Below, one piece after another: positions 1 through 8,095 of a stretch of DNA of 48,692 nt; positions within the stretch are counted from its first letter, which is position 1; every line of letters starts with the position of its first letter. The stretch covers positions 1 to 48,692 of the forward strand of contig CALUJQ010000022.1 in NCBI GenBank assembly GCA_944320995.1, read 5' to 3'. The position numbers and the translations under genes are program-made. Under the pieces are notes generated by a model that was not told where the DNA came from, did not search any database, and saw only the letters and a list, made by a program, of their open reading frames with translations. The DNA is from an uncultured Barnesiella sp. Its GTDB lineage: Bacteria; Bacteroidota; Bacteroidia; Bacteroidales; Barnesiellaceae.

Positions 1-1
1 T

Positions 2-1516
2 ATGAGCAAAAAGGCACTTTTGATGATTCTCGACGGCTGGGGTATCGGTAATCACACCCATGCCGATGTAATTTACAATACTCCTACACCTTATTGGGAC
101 TATTTGTTGAAAACCTATCCTCACTCGCAGTTGCAGGCCAGCGGCGAGAATGTGGGTTTGCCCGACGGTCAGATGGGTAACTCGGAGGTAGGGCACCTCA
201 ATATCGGTGCCGGCCGCATCGTTTACCAAGATTTGGTGAAAATCAACAAGGCTTGTGCCGATAACTCCATCATGCAGAACAAAGAGATTGTCTCGGCCTT
301 CTCGTATGCCCGCGACAACGGCAAGAATATCCACTTCATGGGATTGACCTCCGATGGCGGCGTACACAGCTCGCTCGACCATTTGTTCAAGTTGTGCGAC
401 ATTGCCAAAGAGTATGGCTTGGAGAATACCTTTATCCACTGCTTTATGGACGGACGTGATACCGACCCCCGCAGCGGCAAGGGCTTTATCGAGGCATTGG
501 AGGCTCATTGCGCTACGTCGGCCGGCAAGGTGGCTACCATCGTTGGCCGTTATTATGCGATGGACCGCGACAAACGTTGGGAACGCGTGAAAGAGGCTTA
601 CGATTTGTTGGTGAACGGTATCGGCCGTAAATCGGACAACATGGTACAGGCCATGCAGGAGTCGTACGACGCCGATGTGACCGACGAATTTATCAAACCG
701 ATTGTCAACACGACTTGTGATGGACGCATCAAAGAGGGCGATGTGGTAATTTTCTTCAACTACCGCAACGACCGCGCCAAAGAGCTGACTATCGTACTCA
801 CGCAACAAGATATGCCCGAGGCCGGCATGCACACCATTCCCGGGTTGCAATATTACTGCATGACTCCCTACGATGCCTCGTTCAAGGGGGTACATATCCT
901 CTTCGACAAAGAGAACGTACACAACACGCTGGGCGAATATCTGTCGAAATCGCACAAAAGCCAGTTGCATATAGCCGAAACCGAGAAATATGCTCATGTG
1001 ACTTTCTTCTTCAACGGTGGCCGTGAAGCTCCGTTCGAAGGTGAAGACCGTATTTTGGTCCCTTCGCCCAAAGTCGCTACTTACGACTTGAAACCCGAGA
1101 TGAGTGCCTATGAGGTGAAAGACAAATTGGTTGCCGCCATCAACGAGGGTAAATACGACTTTATTGTCGTGAACTACGCTAACGGCGACATGGTGGGCCA
1201 CACCGGCGTTTATTCGGCTATCGAGAAAGCTGTGGTTGCCATCGATGCCTGTGTGCGCGATACGGTCGAGGCTGCCAAAGCCAACGGTTACGAGGTGATT
1301 ATCATTGCCGACCACGGTAATGCCGATAACGCCGAGAATGCCGACGGAACTCCCAATACGGCCCACTCGTTGAATCCCGTGCCGTTTGTCTATGTGACCG
1401 AGAACAAGGAGGCCCGTGTGGAAGATGGTATTTTGGCCGATGTGGCACCGTCGATCTGCCACATCATGGGATTGCCCCAACCGGCCGAAATGACGGGTCG
1501 CGATTTGTTGAAATAA
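2..1516 (+). CDS. gpmI: 2,3-bisphosphoglycerate-independent phosphoglycerate mutase
   Basis: This cytosolic, metal-dependent (usually Mn2+) enzyme interconverts 3- and 2-phosphoglycerate in glycolysis and gluconeogenesis. The 504-residue protein is full length for the family (about 510). Asp10 in LDGWG is the first metal ligand, and Ser61 in [10 protein letters not shown] is the serine that becomes phosphorylated. GRDTDPRSG near residue 150 and the ADHGN metal site near residue 435 are intact. The ATG lies one base inside the window, so the promoter and ribosome binding site are not visible. A hairpin at 1537-1569 separates it from the next gene. Recognition is very secure. Confidence 0.97.
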   Translation: MSKKALLMILDGWGIGNHTHADVIYNTPTPYWDYLLKTYPHSQLQASGENVGLPDGQMGNSEVGHLNIGAGRIVYQDLVKINKACADNSIMQNKEIVSAFSYARDNGKNIHFMGLTSDGGVHSSLDHLFKLCDIAKEYGLENTFIHCFMDGRDTDPRSGKGFIEALEAHCATSAGKVATIVGRYYAMDRDKRWERVKEAYDLLVNGIGRKSDNMVQAMQESYDADVTDEFIKPIVNTTCDGRIKEGDVVIFFNYRNDRAKELTIVLTQQDMPEAGMHTIPGLQYYCMTPYDASFKGVHILFDKENVHNTLGEYLSKSHKSQLHIAETEKYAHVTFFFNGGREAPFEGEDRILVPSPKVATYDLKPEMSAYEVKDKLVAAINEGKYDFIVVNYANGDMVGHTGVYSAIEKAVVAIDACVRDTVEAAKANGYEVIIIADHGNADNAENADGTPNTAHSLNPVPFVYVTENKEARVEDGILADVAPSICHIMGLPQPAEMTGRDLLK

Positions 1517-1536
1517 TAGGAATCAATGATAGCAGT

Positions 1537-1571
1537 ATGCCGGGGCGTAAATGACGTGCGTCCCGGCATTT
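1537..1571 (+). terminator. Probable terminator after gpmI
   Basis: An 11-bp stem (1537-1547 with 559-569, one G-U pair) with an 11-base loop starts 20 bases past the gpmI stop. The T-run after it is short and broken, so termination may be partial. Confidence 0.55.
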
Positions 1572-1615
1572 CTGCCTTATAAAAACCGATGAAATCAGTA
1601 GTAAGCGAGGAGATT

Positions 1616-2197
1616 ATGTTGCAAATAGGCCGTACGTTGGTAAGTCTCGACGTGATAGAACGCTTCTTTATCTGTAACCTCGAGCGGTGCTTGGGTGCTT
1701 GTTGCATCGAGGGAGATGCCGGTGCGCCCATTACCGAGGCGGAGCGGCAGAAACTCAAAGAAGTTCTGCCCGAGATTTGGGACGACCTGCTCCCCGAAGC
1801 CAAAGAGGTGATCGAACGGCAAGGGGTAGCCTATGTCGATGAGGAGGGCGATTTGGTAACTTCGATTGTCAATGGTAAGGATTGTGTGTTTACCTGTTAT
1901 GACAAGAACGGTATGTGTCGGTGTGCTGTCGAAAAGGCTTTCCGGGCCGGGAAAATCGATTTCTATAAACCTGTTTCGTGTCATTTGTATCCTATTCGGT
2001 TGAAAGAGTACTCCGATTTCTCGGCAGTGAATTACCATCGTTGGAAAATTTGTAAGGCCGGCGAGGTCTTGGGACGTCACGAACAAGTGCGCGTGTATGA
2101 GTTTTTGAAAGAACCGTTGATCCGCCGTTTTGGCGAGGAATGGTATCACGAACTTTGCGAGGCCGCCGAGGCCTATTTGCAAGAGTATGGCAAATAA
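1616..2197 (+). CDS. DUF3109 family cysteine-rich protein
   Basis: The protein matches the DUF3109 family, which is widespread in Bacteroidetes and has no firmly assigned function. The cysteine pattern C20-x4-C25-x3-CC29-30, followed by further cysteines in the middle and C-terminal parts (FTCYDKNGMCRC, PVSCHLYP, WKICKAGE), suggests an iron-sulphur or zinc centre. I chose the ATG at 1616 because the family normally begins MLQIG and a GAGGAG sequence lies just upstream; an in-frame ATG at 1589 would add nine residues. The gene overlaps the MATE gene by 11 bases, so the two are probably co-transcribed. The family call is good; the biochemical role is unknown. Confidence 0.85.
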   Translation: MLQIGRTLVSLDVIERFFICNLERCLGACCIEGDAGAPITEAERQKLKEVLPEIWDDLLPEAKEVIERQGVAYVDEEGDLVTSIVNGKDCVFTCYDKNGMCRCAVEKAFRAGKIDFYKPVSCHLYPIRLKEYSDFSAVNYHRWKICKAGEVLGRHEQVRVYEFLKEPLIRRFGEEWYHELCEAAEAYLQEYGK

Positions 2198-3527
2198 TCC
2201 GGTAAAATTCAGTTATAAACAGATTTGGCTCATTGCCTATCCGATCCTGATCAGTTTGGTCATGGAGCAACTTATCGGCATGACCGACACGGCCTTTATG
2301 GGACGGGTCGGCGAGGTGGAGTTGGGGGCGGCGGCCATTGCCGGGGTCTATTACATGACCTTTTACATGATTGCTTTCGGGTTTAGTCTGGGCGCTCAAA
2401 TCATCATGGGTCGGCGCAACGGCGAGGGTAATTATAATCGGATAGGGCCTATCTTTTATAAAGGGACACTCTTCTTGCTTGGGGTGGCATTGGCATTATT
2501 CGGCTGTTCCTATTACCTCTCCCCCGTTTTGCTCGACCGATTTATCGATTCTCCCCATGTGTATGAGGCGGCTATGAGCTATATCCATTGGCGGGCATAT
2601 GGATTCTTTTTCTCGTTTGTGGCCGTGATGTTTCGGGCCTTTTTTGTGGGGACGACCCAAACCAAAACCCTTACACTCAACTCGGTGGTGATGGTGTTGT
2701 CGAATGTGATATTTAATTATATTCTGGTATTCGGTAAGCTGGGCTTTCCGGCTATGGGGATTGCGGGAGCCGCCATCGGGTCTTCGTTGGCCGAATTGGT
2801 CTCGCTCCTCTTCTTTATCATCTATACCCGCCTTCATATCGATATTAAAAAGTATGGATTGAACACGTTGGGGCTGCATGCCGGCGATTCATTGGGACAT
2901 ATCTTGAATACGTCGGTGTGGACCATGATACAGAATTTCGTGTCGATGTCCACTTGGTTTCTCTTTTTTATTGCCGTCGAGCATTTGGGTGAACGTTCAC
3001 TGGCAATCACCAATATTATCCGGAATGTATCGGCTTTGCCGTTTATGATAGTCATTACGTTTGCTTCGACATGCAGTACGCTTACCAGTAATTTGATAGG
3101 TGCCGGAGATACCCGATATGTACGGGGTACGTTGGGGCAGTGTATCCGCATGGCCTATCTTTTTGAGGCGCCGTTGATTCTGTTTTTTGTCCTTTTCCCC
3201 ACGTGCATATTGCGAATTTATACCGATATACCCGATTTGGTATCGGCCTCGATACCTTCCTTGTTTGTCCTCTGTTCGGCCTATCTGTTCATTGTGCCGG
3301 GGAATGTCTATTTTCAAGCGGTTTCGGGGACTGGCAATACTCGTGTGGCATTTTTCTTGGAGTTGATCACGCTGCTGATTTATATCGTTTATGTGGTAGT
3401 GATGATTTTTTATTTGAAGGTCGATGTGGCTCTTTGCTGGACCACCGAGCATGTCTATGCCATCGGTATTCTTCTGTTTTCGGGAGCATATATGAGGTGG
3501 GGAAATTGGGAAAATAAAAGAATTTGA
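2187..3527 (+). CDS. MATE family multidrug efflux transporter
   Basis: This 446-residue inner-membrane protein has about twelve hydrophobic segments and the MATE layout of two six-helix halves. Such proteins export cationic drugs or metabolites using a Na+ or H+ gradient; the substrate cannot be read from sequence. The N-terminal half has the typical IAYPILISLVMEQLIGMTDT stretch. The ATG at 2187 sits inside the end of the preceding gene and gives the expected N-terminus; an upstream in-frame ATG at 2130 would add non-family residues that overlap the upstream gene. No clear terminator follows. Confidence 0.92.
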   Translation: MANNPVKFSYKQIWLIAYPILISLVMEQLIGMTDTAFMGRVGEVELGAAAIAGVYYMTFYMIAFGFSLGAQIIMGRRNGEGNYNRIGPIFYKGTLFLLGVALALFGCSYYLSPVLLDRFIDSPHVYEAAMSYIHWRAYGFFFSFVAVMFRAFFVGTTQTKTLTLNSVVMVLSNVIFNYILVFGKLGFPAMGIAGAAIGSSLAELVSLLFFIIYTRLHIDIKKYGLNTLGLHAGDSLGHILNTSVWTMIQNFVSMSTWFLFFIAVEHLGERSLAITNIIRNVSALPFMIVITFASTCSTLTSNLIGAGDTRYVRGTLGQCIRMAYLFEAPLILFFVLFPTCILRIYTDIPDLVSASIPSLFVLCSAYLFIVPGNVYFQAVSGTGNTRVAFFLELITLLIYIVYVVVMIFYLKVDVALCWTTEHVYAIGILLFSGAYMRWGNWENKRI

Positions 3528-3603
3528 ATAATTAACCAGTCTATATTTGCTTAAATATTACTTAATATTAACGTTTAAAGATTCAAAAAAGAGGTGAAAT
3601 CGA

Positions 3604-3633
3604 TTTGTAATAGGATAAAATCGTTTATCTTTG
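3604..3633 (+). promoter_or_regulatory. Promoter for the DUF5106 gene
   Basis: TTTG at 3604-3607 and TATCTTTG at 3626-3633 are separated by 18 bases and match the Bacteroidetes -33/-7 pattern. Transcription would start near 3640, which rules out an in-frame TTG at 3631 and supports the ATG at 3694. Confidence 0.72.
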
Positions 3634-3693
3634 CATAAACGGGATTCAAAAATTAAGAGATTTTACTTCTACTTTGTTAGTATACATTTTCTT

Positions 3694-4584
3694 ATGGTAA
3701 GAAAAGCTTTGCTGTTGTGTGTGTTTGCATGTGCTTTTGTGCTTTCGAAGGCACAAGGAGAGACGGTTCGCCCTTACCAGTTGCCCAATATCCCCGATAG
3801 TTTGGTTACACCCGATGTGCGGAGCGAATATTTGATAGAACACTATTGGGACGGTTTCGAAATAGAAAATCGAGCTTATTTGGAGGCCCGGGATATTGTG
3901 GAACAGGCATTTGTCGATTTTACGTCGATTATGCGTATTGCCTCGCGGGAAAGTACGATGAAGGCGATAGCCATTTTATTGGATCGCGCTTCGACCGATG
4001 AAGATATATTGCTGATGTATGCCGACATAGCCGATAAGTATTTATATAGCGGCGAAGGGAATTTTGTGAGCGAGGAGGCCTATTTGCCTTTCTTGGAAGC
4101 CGTTCTCGACTCGAAAAAAGTAGATAAGTTGTATAAATTGCGCTATTCTTACCAATATGATGTTTTGACAAAAAACCAATTGGGCATGCAGATAACCGAC
4201 TTTGAATATAAATTGCCGGGGAAAGATAAGAAGAATCGCATCAAGAAGTTGAAATCTCCGTTTATCCTGCTATATATCAACGATCCCGAGTGTGAAGATT
4301 GCTCGCTGACGACCTTGCGGTTGAGTGTGTCGCAAGCACTTTTGAAGGAGATAAGAGCGGGACGCCTCATGGTTCTGTCGGTCTATCCCGATGGAGAAAC
4401 CGATGAATGGTTGAACGCCGTCAAAGATTATCCCCAAGAGTGGATAGTAGCCTCTATGGAAAATGGAGACCGTTGTTTCGATTTGAGAATTATGCCGGCG
4501 CTTTATTTGCTGGATAAGGATAAAAAAATAATTTTACGGAATACCTCATTGGAAGAGGTCGAAAACAAGTTGAAAGAGGAATAA
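3694..4584 (+). CDS. DUF5106 thioredoxin-like exported protein
   Basis: The 296-residue protein has a signal sequence (residues 1-20, ending SKAQ) and so acts outside the cytoplasm. Residues about 30-165 form the alpha-helical DUF5106-like part. From about 188 a thioredoxin-like fold follows, with ECEDC giving a CxxC at Cys200/Cys203 and a cis-proline-like MPALYLLD further on. A role in disulphide or thiol chemistry in the periplasm is inferred from fold and motif only. The ATG at 3694 was preferred to TTG at 3631 because the latter overlaps the promoter. The gene is monocistronic, and a structured element begins two bases after its stop. Confidence 0.8.
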   Translation: MVRKALLLCVFACAFVLSKAQGETVRPYQLPNIPDSLVTPDVRSEYLIEHYWDGFEIENRAYLEARDIVEQAFVDFTSIMRIASRESTMKAIAILLDRASTDEDILLMYADIADKYLYSGEGNFVSEEAYLPFLEAVLDSKKVDKLYKLRYSYQYDVLTKNQLGMQITDFEYKLPGKDKKNRIKKLKSPFILLYINDPECEDCSLTTLRLSVSQALLKEIRAGRLMVLSVYPDGETDEWLNAVKDYPQEWIVASMENGDRCFDLRIMPALYLLDKDKKIILRNTSLEEVENKLKEE

Positions 4585-4585
4585 G

Positions 4586-4712
4586 AAACCTTGTGGCTTT
4601 TGATTCTTTAAACGATGTGAATCGTTGTATCTTGAGATCCCCTCTGTGCGTGAGCATAGTTTTTTTGACCCAATAACACCTGAAAGGAAAGAATCGGCCA
4701 CAAGGTTTTGTT
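4586..4712 (+). ncRNA. Candidate structured RNA in the gap after the DUF5106 gene
   Basis: Distant arms pair: 4586-4597 with 4697-4708 (12 bp, perfect), extended by 4602-4609 with 4688-4695 (8 bp). Inside lie two small hairpins, both closed by a GTGA tetraloop: 4611-4616/4621-4626, and 4644-4649/4654-4659 with one G-U pair, the second followed by seven Ts (4660-4666). The outer stem is followed by a T-rich run. A weak promoter (TTTG 4506-4509, TAATTTTA 4529-4536, 19-base spacing) lies in the end of the upstream gene. The layout of a long closing stem round a looser centre recalls 6S-type RNAs, but I cannot assign a family. It could also be a long 3' untranslated structure with a terminator. 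Confidence 0.4.
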
Positions 4713-4713
4713 T

Positions 4714-4756
4714 TTATATCCAATAAATATTTTTGCAGAATATTTATTGGATATAA
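4714..4756. repeat. Perfect 18-bp AT-rich inverted repeat
   Basis: Arms 4714-4731 and 4739-4756 are exact reverse complements with a 7-base spacer (TTTGCAG). It begins just after the T-run of the candidate RNA. It could be a second terminator, a protein-binding dyad or a relic of a small inverted-repeat element. No open frame of credible length accompanies it. The rest of the gene-free stretch 4757-5180 holds only a candidate promoter. Confidence 0.75.
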
Positions 4757-4954
4757 GGAAAGAGTTTTATACTCCTGACAAACAGAGTTTCAAGATTTGA
4801 ATGACGATTACGGGAAAGTATTGTTTGTATCTAAGGAGGTTTGTTTCTACACCTATTCAGATGTTTTTGCATTAAAGATGTCTTGCCAAGAGATGCGATA
4901 AAATGCGGAATAGCAGAATTGTTACATTTCGATTGTTTTTTTGGTATAAATGGG

Positions 4955-4986
4955 ATTGCCTTGAAATGGCGACTTTTATAAATTTG
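4955..4986 (+). promoter_or_regulatory. Candidate promoter for the FAD oxidoreductase gene
   Basis: ATTG at 4955-4958 and TAAATTTG at 4979-4986 are 20 bases apart, one mismatch from the Bacteroidetes consensus. The predicted start leaves a leader of about 190 bases before the ATG at 5181. Confidence 0.4.
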
Positions 4987-5180
4987 CGTAGGATTAATAA
5001 ATTTCAAAACATTGTCTCAATAATCTTAGGATAAGGAACAATCATGATGATTCACTCTATGCCCGGCTTATGAACAGAATGCCGTTATTGAATTTGGGAA
5101 CGGGTAAGAGGAGTGATTTTTATGTTTGCGGAGGATAATAGTAAAAAACATTTGATAATTTTAAGATATTATAGTATAAG

Positions 5181-7043
5181 ATGAAACGATTAATCGTCAC
5201 ATTGGCCGTAGTAACAAGTTTCCTATCGTCATTCTCGCAGGATTTATTTGTAGAAGCCGAAAGCTTTGAACATAAAGGCGGTTGGGTAGTGGACCAACAA
5301 TTTATGGATATTATGGGTTCTCCATATCTTATGGCACATGGACTGGGTGTCCCTGTCGATGATGCTTATACCGAGGTTGAGTTCCCTGAATCGGGTATTT
5401 ATTATGCTTATGTGCGTACGTATAATTGGACTTCTCCATGGAGTAGCAAGGAGGGGGCCGGTAAATTTTCTTTATACGTAGGCAATAAAAAACTTGATTC
5501 TCCACTTGGTTGTACCGGTACGAAATGGGATTGGCAATATGCCGGGAAGATTTCCATCAAGCAACTAAAAACCACCTTGCGACTGAAAGACCTTACCGGG
5601 TTTGACGGTCGCTGCGATGCCATTTATTTTGTAAAGGATAAAAATAAAATGCCTCCGTCTGAAAACGCGGAATTGGCAGATTTCAGGCGGAATAAACTCA
5701 ATATGCCAGCCGAACCTCTTTTGGCCGGAGAGTTCGATTTGGTTGTTGTTGGTGCCGGCGTTGCAGGAATGTGTGCTGCGGTATCGGCTTCTCGTTTGGG
5801 GTGTAAGGTTGCTCTTATCAATGATCGGCCGGTTATCGGGGGGAACAATAGTTCTGAAATTCGCGTCCATTTGGGTGGCCGTATAGAGGTCGGCCCCTAC
5901 AAGGAATTGGGTAATCTTATTAAAGAATTCGGTCCTGCAAAAGGAGGAAATGCCCAACCTGCCGATTACTATGAGGATCAAAAGAAGATGGATTGGATTC
6001 TTCAAGAAAAGAATATAAGTCTGTTTTGCAACTATCATGTGAATGCCGTAAAAATGGAAGGCAACAGTATCAATGAGGTGGTTGCCCAACATATAGAATC
6101 CGGAGAAAGACTGAGTTTCAAAGCTCCCTTATTTGCCGACTGTACCGGAGATGGGACTTTGGGATACCTTGCAGGTGCAGATTATAAGATGGGGCGTGAA
6201 AGCCGCGAAGAATTCGGCGAAAGTACAGCGCCCGAAGTGGCCGATAAAATGGTCATGGGAGCCTCTGTCCAATGGTATTCTGTCGATGCAGGGCAAAAAT
6301 GTTCGTTCCCCTCTTTCGATTATGGTGTCGAATTCAATGATACGAATTGTGAAAAAGTGACCATGGGAGAATGGACTTGGGAGACCGGTATGAATTATGA
6401 CATGATCACCGATTTTGAACGCATACGAGATTACGGGCTCTTGGTCGTTTATAGCAATTGGAGTTGCCTAAAAAACAAACTTAAAGACAATGATTCCTAT
6501 GCCAATAGAAAACTGGGTTGGGTAGCCTATGTGTCCGGGAAAAGAGAATCGCGCCGTTTGATGGGAGATTACATTCTCAAAGAAGATGATATTCGTCGAT
6601 ATGTGGTACATGAAGATGCCACGGCCTCTACCACTTGGTCAATAGATCTTCATTATCCCGACCCCGAAAATTCAAAGAACTTTAAGGATAAAGAGTTCAA
6701 GTCTATTGCAAAGCAAATGAACATTTATCCTTATCCTATCCCGTATCGTTGCCTTTATTCTCGTAATATAGATAATCTATTCATGGCTGGAAGAAACATT
6801 AGCGTAACCCATGTGGTTCTTGGAACCGTCCGTGTAATGCGAACTACGGGTATGATGGGTGAAGTCGTCGGTATGGCCGCATCAATCTGCAAGAAGCATA
6901 AAGTGACTCCGCGATATGTATATAGGGATTATTTGGGAGAACTCAAGAATCTTATGAAGGAAGGTACAGGCATGAAAGGGTTGCCCAATAATCAACAATA
7001 CAACGAAGGTGGAACATTGGATAAAAAACCCGAGTTGAAATGA
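5181..7043 (+). CDS. Exported FAD-dependent oxidoreductase with N-terminal beta-rich domain
   Basis: The 620-residue protein starts with a signal peptide (about residues 1-19). Residues 21-155 form a beta-rich module (FVEAESF start, GKFSLYVGNKK) like the carbohydrate-binding-type modules seen on exported Bacteroidetes enzymes. From about 185 comes an FAD domain of the FAD_oxidored type: DLVVVGAGVAGM (GxGxxG at 191-196) and VIGGNNSSEIRVHLGG. Substrate and reaction are unknown; members of this class often accompany polysaccharide-use genes, but no SusC/SusD or glycosidase is nearby. An FAD enzyme with a Sec-type signal is notable, because FAD must be supplied outside the cytoplasm. The gene and its flanks look more AT-rich than the core genes around them. 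Confidence 0.85.
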   Translation: MKRLIVTLAVVTSFLSSFSQDLFVEAESFEHKGGWVVDQQFMDIMGSPYLMAHGLGVPVDDAYTEVEFPESGIYYAYVRTYNWTSPWSSKEGAGKFSLYVGNKKLDSPLGCTGTKWDWQYAGKISIKQLKTTLRLKDLTGFDGRCDAIYFVKDKNKMPPSENAELADFRRNKLNMPAEPLLAGEFDLVVVGAGVAGMCAAVSASRLGCKVALINDRPVIGGNNSSEIRVHLGGRIEVGPYKELGNLIKEFGPAKGGNAQPADYYEDQKKMDWILQEKNISLFCNYHVNAVKMEGNSINEVVAQHIESGERLSFKAPLFADCTGDGTLGYLAGADYKMGRESREEFGESTAPEVADKMVMGASVQWYSVDAGQKCSFPSFDYGVEFNDTNCEKVTMGEWTWETGMNYDMITDFERIRDYGLLVVYSNWSCLKNKLKDNDSYANRKLGWVAYVSGKRESRRLMGDYILKEDDIRRYVVHEDATASTTWSIDLHYPDPENSKNFKDKEFKSIAKQMNIYPYPIPYRCLYSRNIDNLFMAGRNISVTHVVLGTVRVMRTTGMMGEVVGMAASICKKHKVTPRYVYRDYLGELKNLMKEGTGMKGLPNNQQYNEGGTLDKKPELK

Positions 7044-7051
7044 TTAGAAGA

Positions 7052-7089
7052 AAAGGATTGAGCCCTCTGTGGAGGTATTGCAATCCTTT
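7052..7089 (+). terminator. Probable terminator after the FAD oxidoreductase gene
   Basis: A 9-bp outer stem (7052-7060 with 7081-7089) encloses a short CCTC/GAGG inner stem, just past the stop at 7043. The following bases (tgtctttc) are only moderately T-rich. Confidence 0.5.
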
Positions 7090-7241
7090 GTCTTTCGGTT
7101 ATCACATTATAGGCTTATTGTATGGGATACTGATGGATAGAGTTTATAAATTGTAAAGTAAGTTTCCTGTACCTAAACAGCTTTTGTTATTTCCATTCTA
7201 ATCTAAATTCGTCGGAATTTTAGGGTGTTTCGTAACATTTA

Positions 7242-7317
7242 ATAGGATTGTGGCAGAGTCAAATTTGAAAATTCCGTTTTCGTTTGTCTCTGTTCACGTC
7301 TTTCGCTATATTTGTAA
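7242..7317 (+). repeat. Hairpin-promoter repeat, unit A
   Basis: The unit has a head box ATAGGATTGTGG, then a hairpin (7254-7271 with 7276-7292; paired blocks CAGAG, CAAA and GAAAA with small internal loops), then a spacer ending in the -7 box TATATTTG at 7307-7314. The -33 TTTG (7283-7286) lies inside the 3' hairpin arm, 20 bases from the -7 box. It is followed directly by unit B. Confidence 0.75.
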
Positions 7318-7320
7318 AAT

Positions 7321-7400
7321 ATAGGATATGGTTCGGCAGAGTCAAATTTGAAAACATTGTTTTCATTTGCCTCTGCTCTCGCCTCTGGCTATATTTGTGA
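7321..7400 (+). repeat. Hairpin-promoter repeat, unit B (BFN nuclease promoter)
   Basis: The head box is ATAGGATATGG. The hairpin pairs 7337-7355 with 7359-7375 (blocks CAGAG, CAAAT and GAAAAC, loop ATT). TTTG at 7366-7369 sits in the 3' arm, with TATATTTG at 7390-7397 after 20 bases. Predicted transcription starts near 7403, about 17 bases before the GTG at 7420. Units A and B start 79 bases apart. Confidence 0.78.
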
Positions 7401-7419
7401 GATATAAAAAGAAGACGCT

Positions 7420-8004
7420 GTGGAAAATCGCATAAAATTGAAGGTGTTGGGGCTGACATACAGTCAAGTGAAAAAAGGGGCTTATGCCTTGGTGCTTGCC
7501 GAAGAAGCGGGCCCTCGCCGCATACCTGTTGTTATAGGGGTCTCCGAGGCGCAATCGATTGCTATTTCTCTCGAAGGTATTATCCCGCCCCGTCCCATTA
7601 CTCATGACCTCTTTGTGAGTTTTGCGCATGGTTTCGGCATACGGTTGAGAGAGGTGTGTATCTATAAATTTGAGAATGGAGTCTTTTCGTCGGAGATGCT
7701 TTTCGACGACGGTATGCGGGAGATCCGGATCGATGCCCGCACTTCCGATGCCATAGCCATTGCTTTACGAACCCGCTCCGATATATATGTGATGCAGGAA
7801 ATTATAGAAGAGGCAGGCTTTGTCTATGAAGAGCAAAGTGAAACCGAACCTGAACCAGAGAGGGATAATGCTCAAAAGAGTTTGTCGATATGCTCTCGTA
7901 AAGAACTTCAAGAGCGGCTGGAAAAGGCCATTGCACAAGAGGCCTACGAAGAGGCGGCTCGTATACAGAATGAGTTGAATAAAAGAGCGTCCAATAACTT
8001 GTAA
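7420..8004 (+). CDS. Bifunctional nuclease (BFN/DUF151) protein with C-terminal UVR motif
   Basis: Residues about 1-130 form a BFN (DUF151) domain, a family with reported DNase/RNase activity, starting KLKVLGLTYSQ. After an acidic linker (SETEPEPERD), residues about 155-190 read as a UVR motif (RKELQERLEKAIAQEAYEEA, then ARIQNEL), the helical hairpin that links UvrB and UvrC. The UVR motif suggests protein-protein contact or a link to DNA repair; that is inference. The start is a GTG, supported by the promoter ending at 7397. The physiological role in Bacteroidetes is not established. Confidence 0.88.
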   Translation: MENRIKLKVLGLTYSQVKKGAYALVLAEEAGPRRIPVVIGVSEAQSIAISLEGIIPPRPITHDLFVSFAHGFGIRLREVCIYKFENGVFSSEMLFDDGMREIRIDARTSDAIAIALRTRSDIYVMQEIIEEAGFVYEEQSETEPEPERDNAQKSLSICSRKELQERLEKAIAQEAYEEAARIQNELNKRASNNL

Positions 8005-8029
8005 AAACAGCGATATTTTGGTAGCTTTG
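7998..8029 (+). promoter_or_regulatory. Promoter for the nucleoside symporter operon
   Basis: CTTG at 7998-8001 (one mismatch) and TAGCTTTG at 8022-8029 are 20 bases apart. The leader to the ATG at 8096 is about 60 bases. The -33 box overlaps the end of the nuclease gene. Confidence 0.55.
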
Positions 8030-8095
8030 CTGCAATAATCTAAACCCGTCTTCCCGGCGAGGGGAGATAGTAAAACAATGTAAAAACACAGACGT

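Noticed and set aside
4801..4875. 24-codon frame in the gap before the FAD oxidoreductase gene
   Set aside because: Too short, no ribosome binding site, no similarity; expected by chance in a gap of this size.
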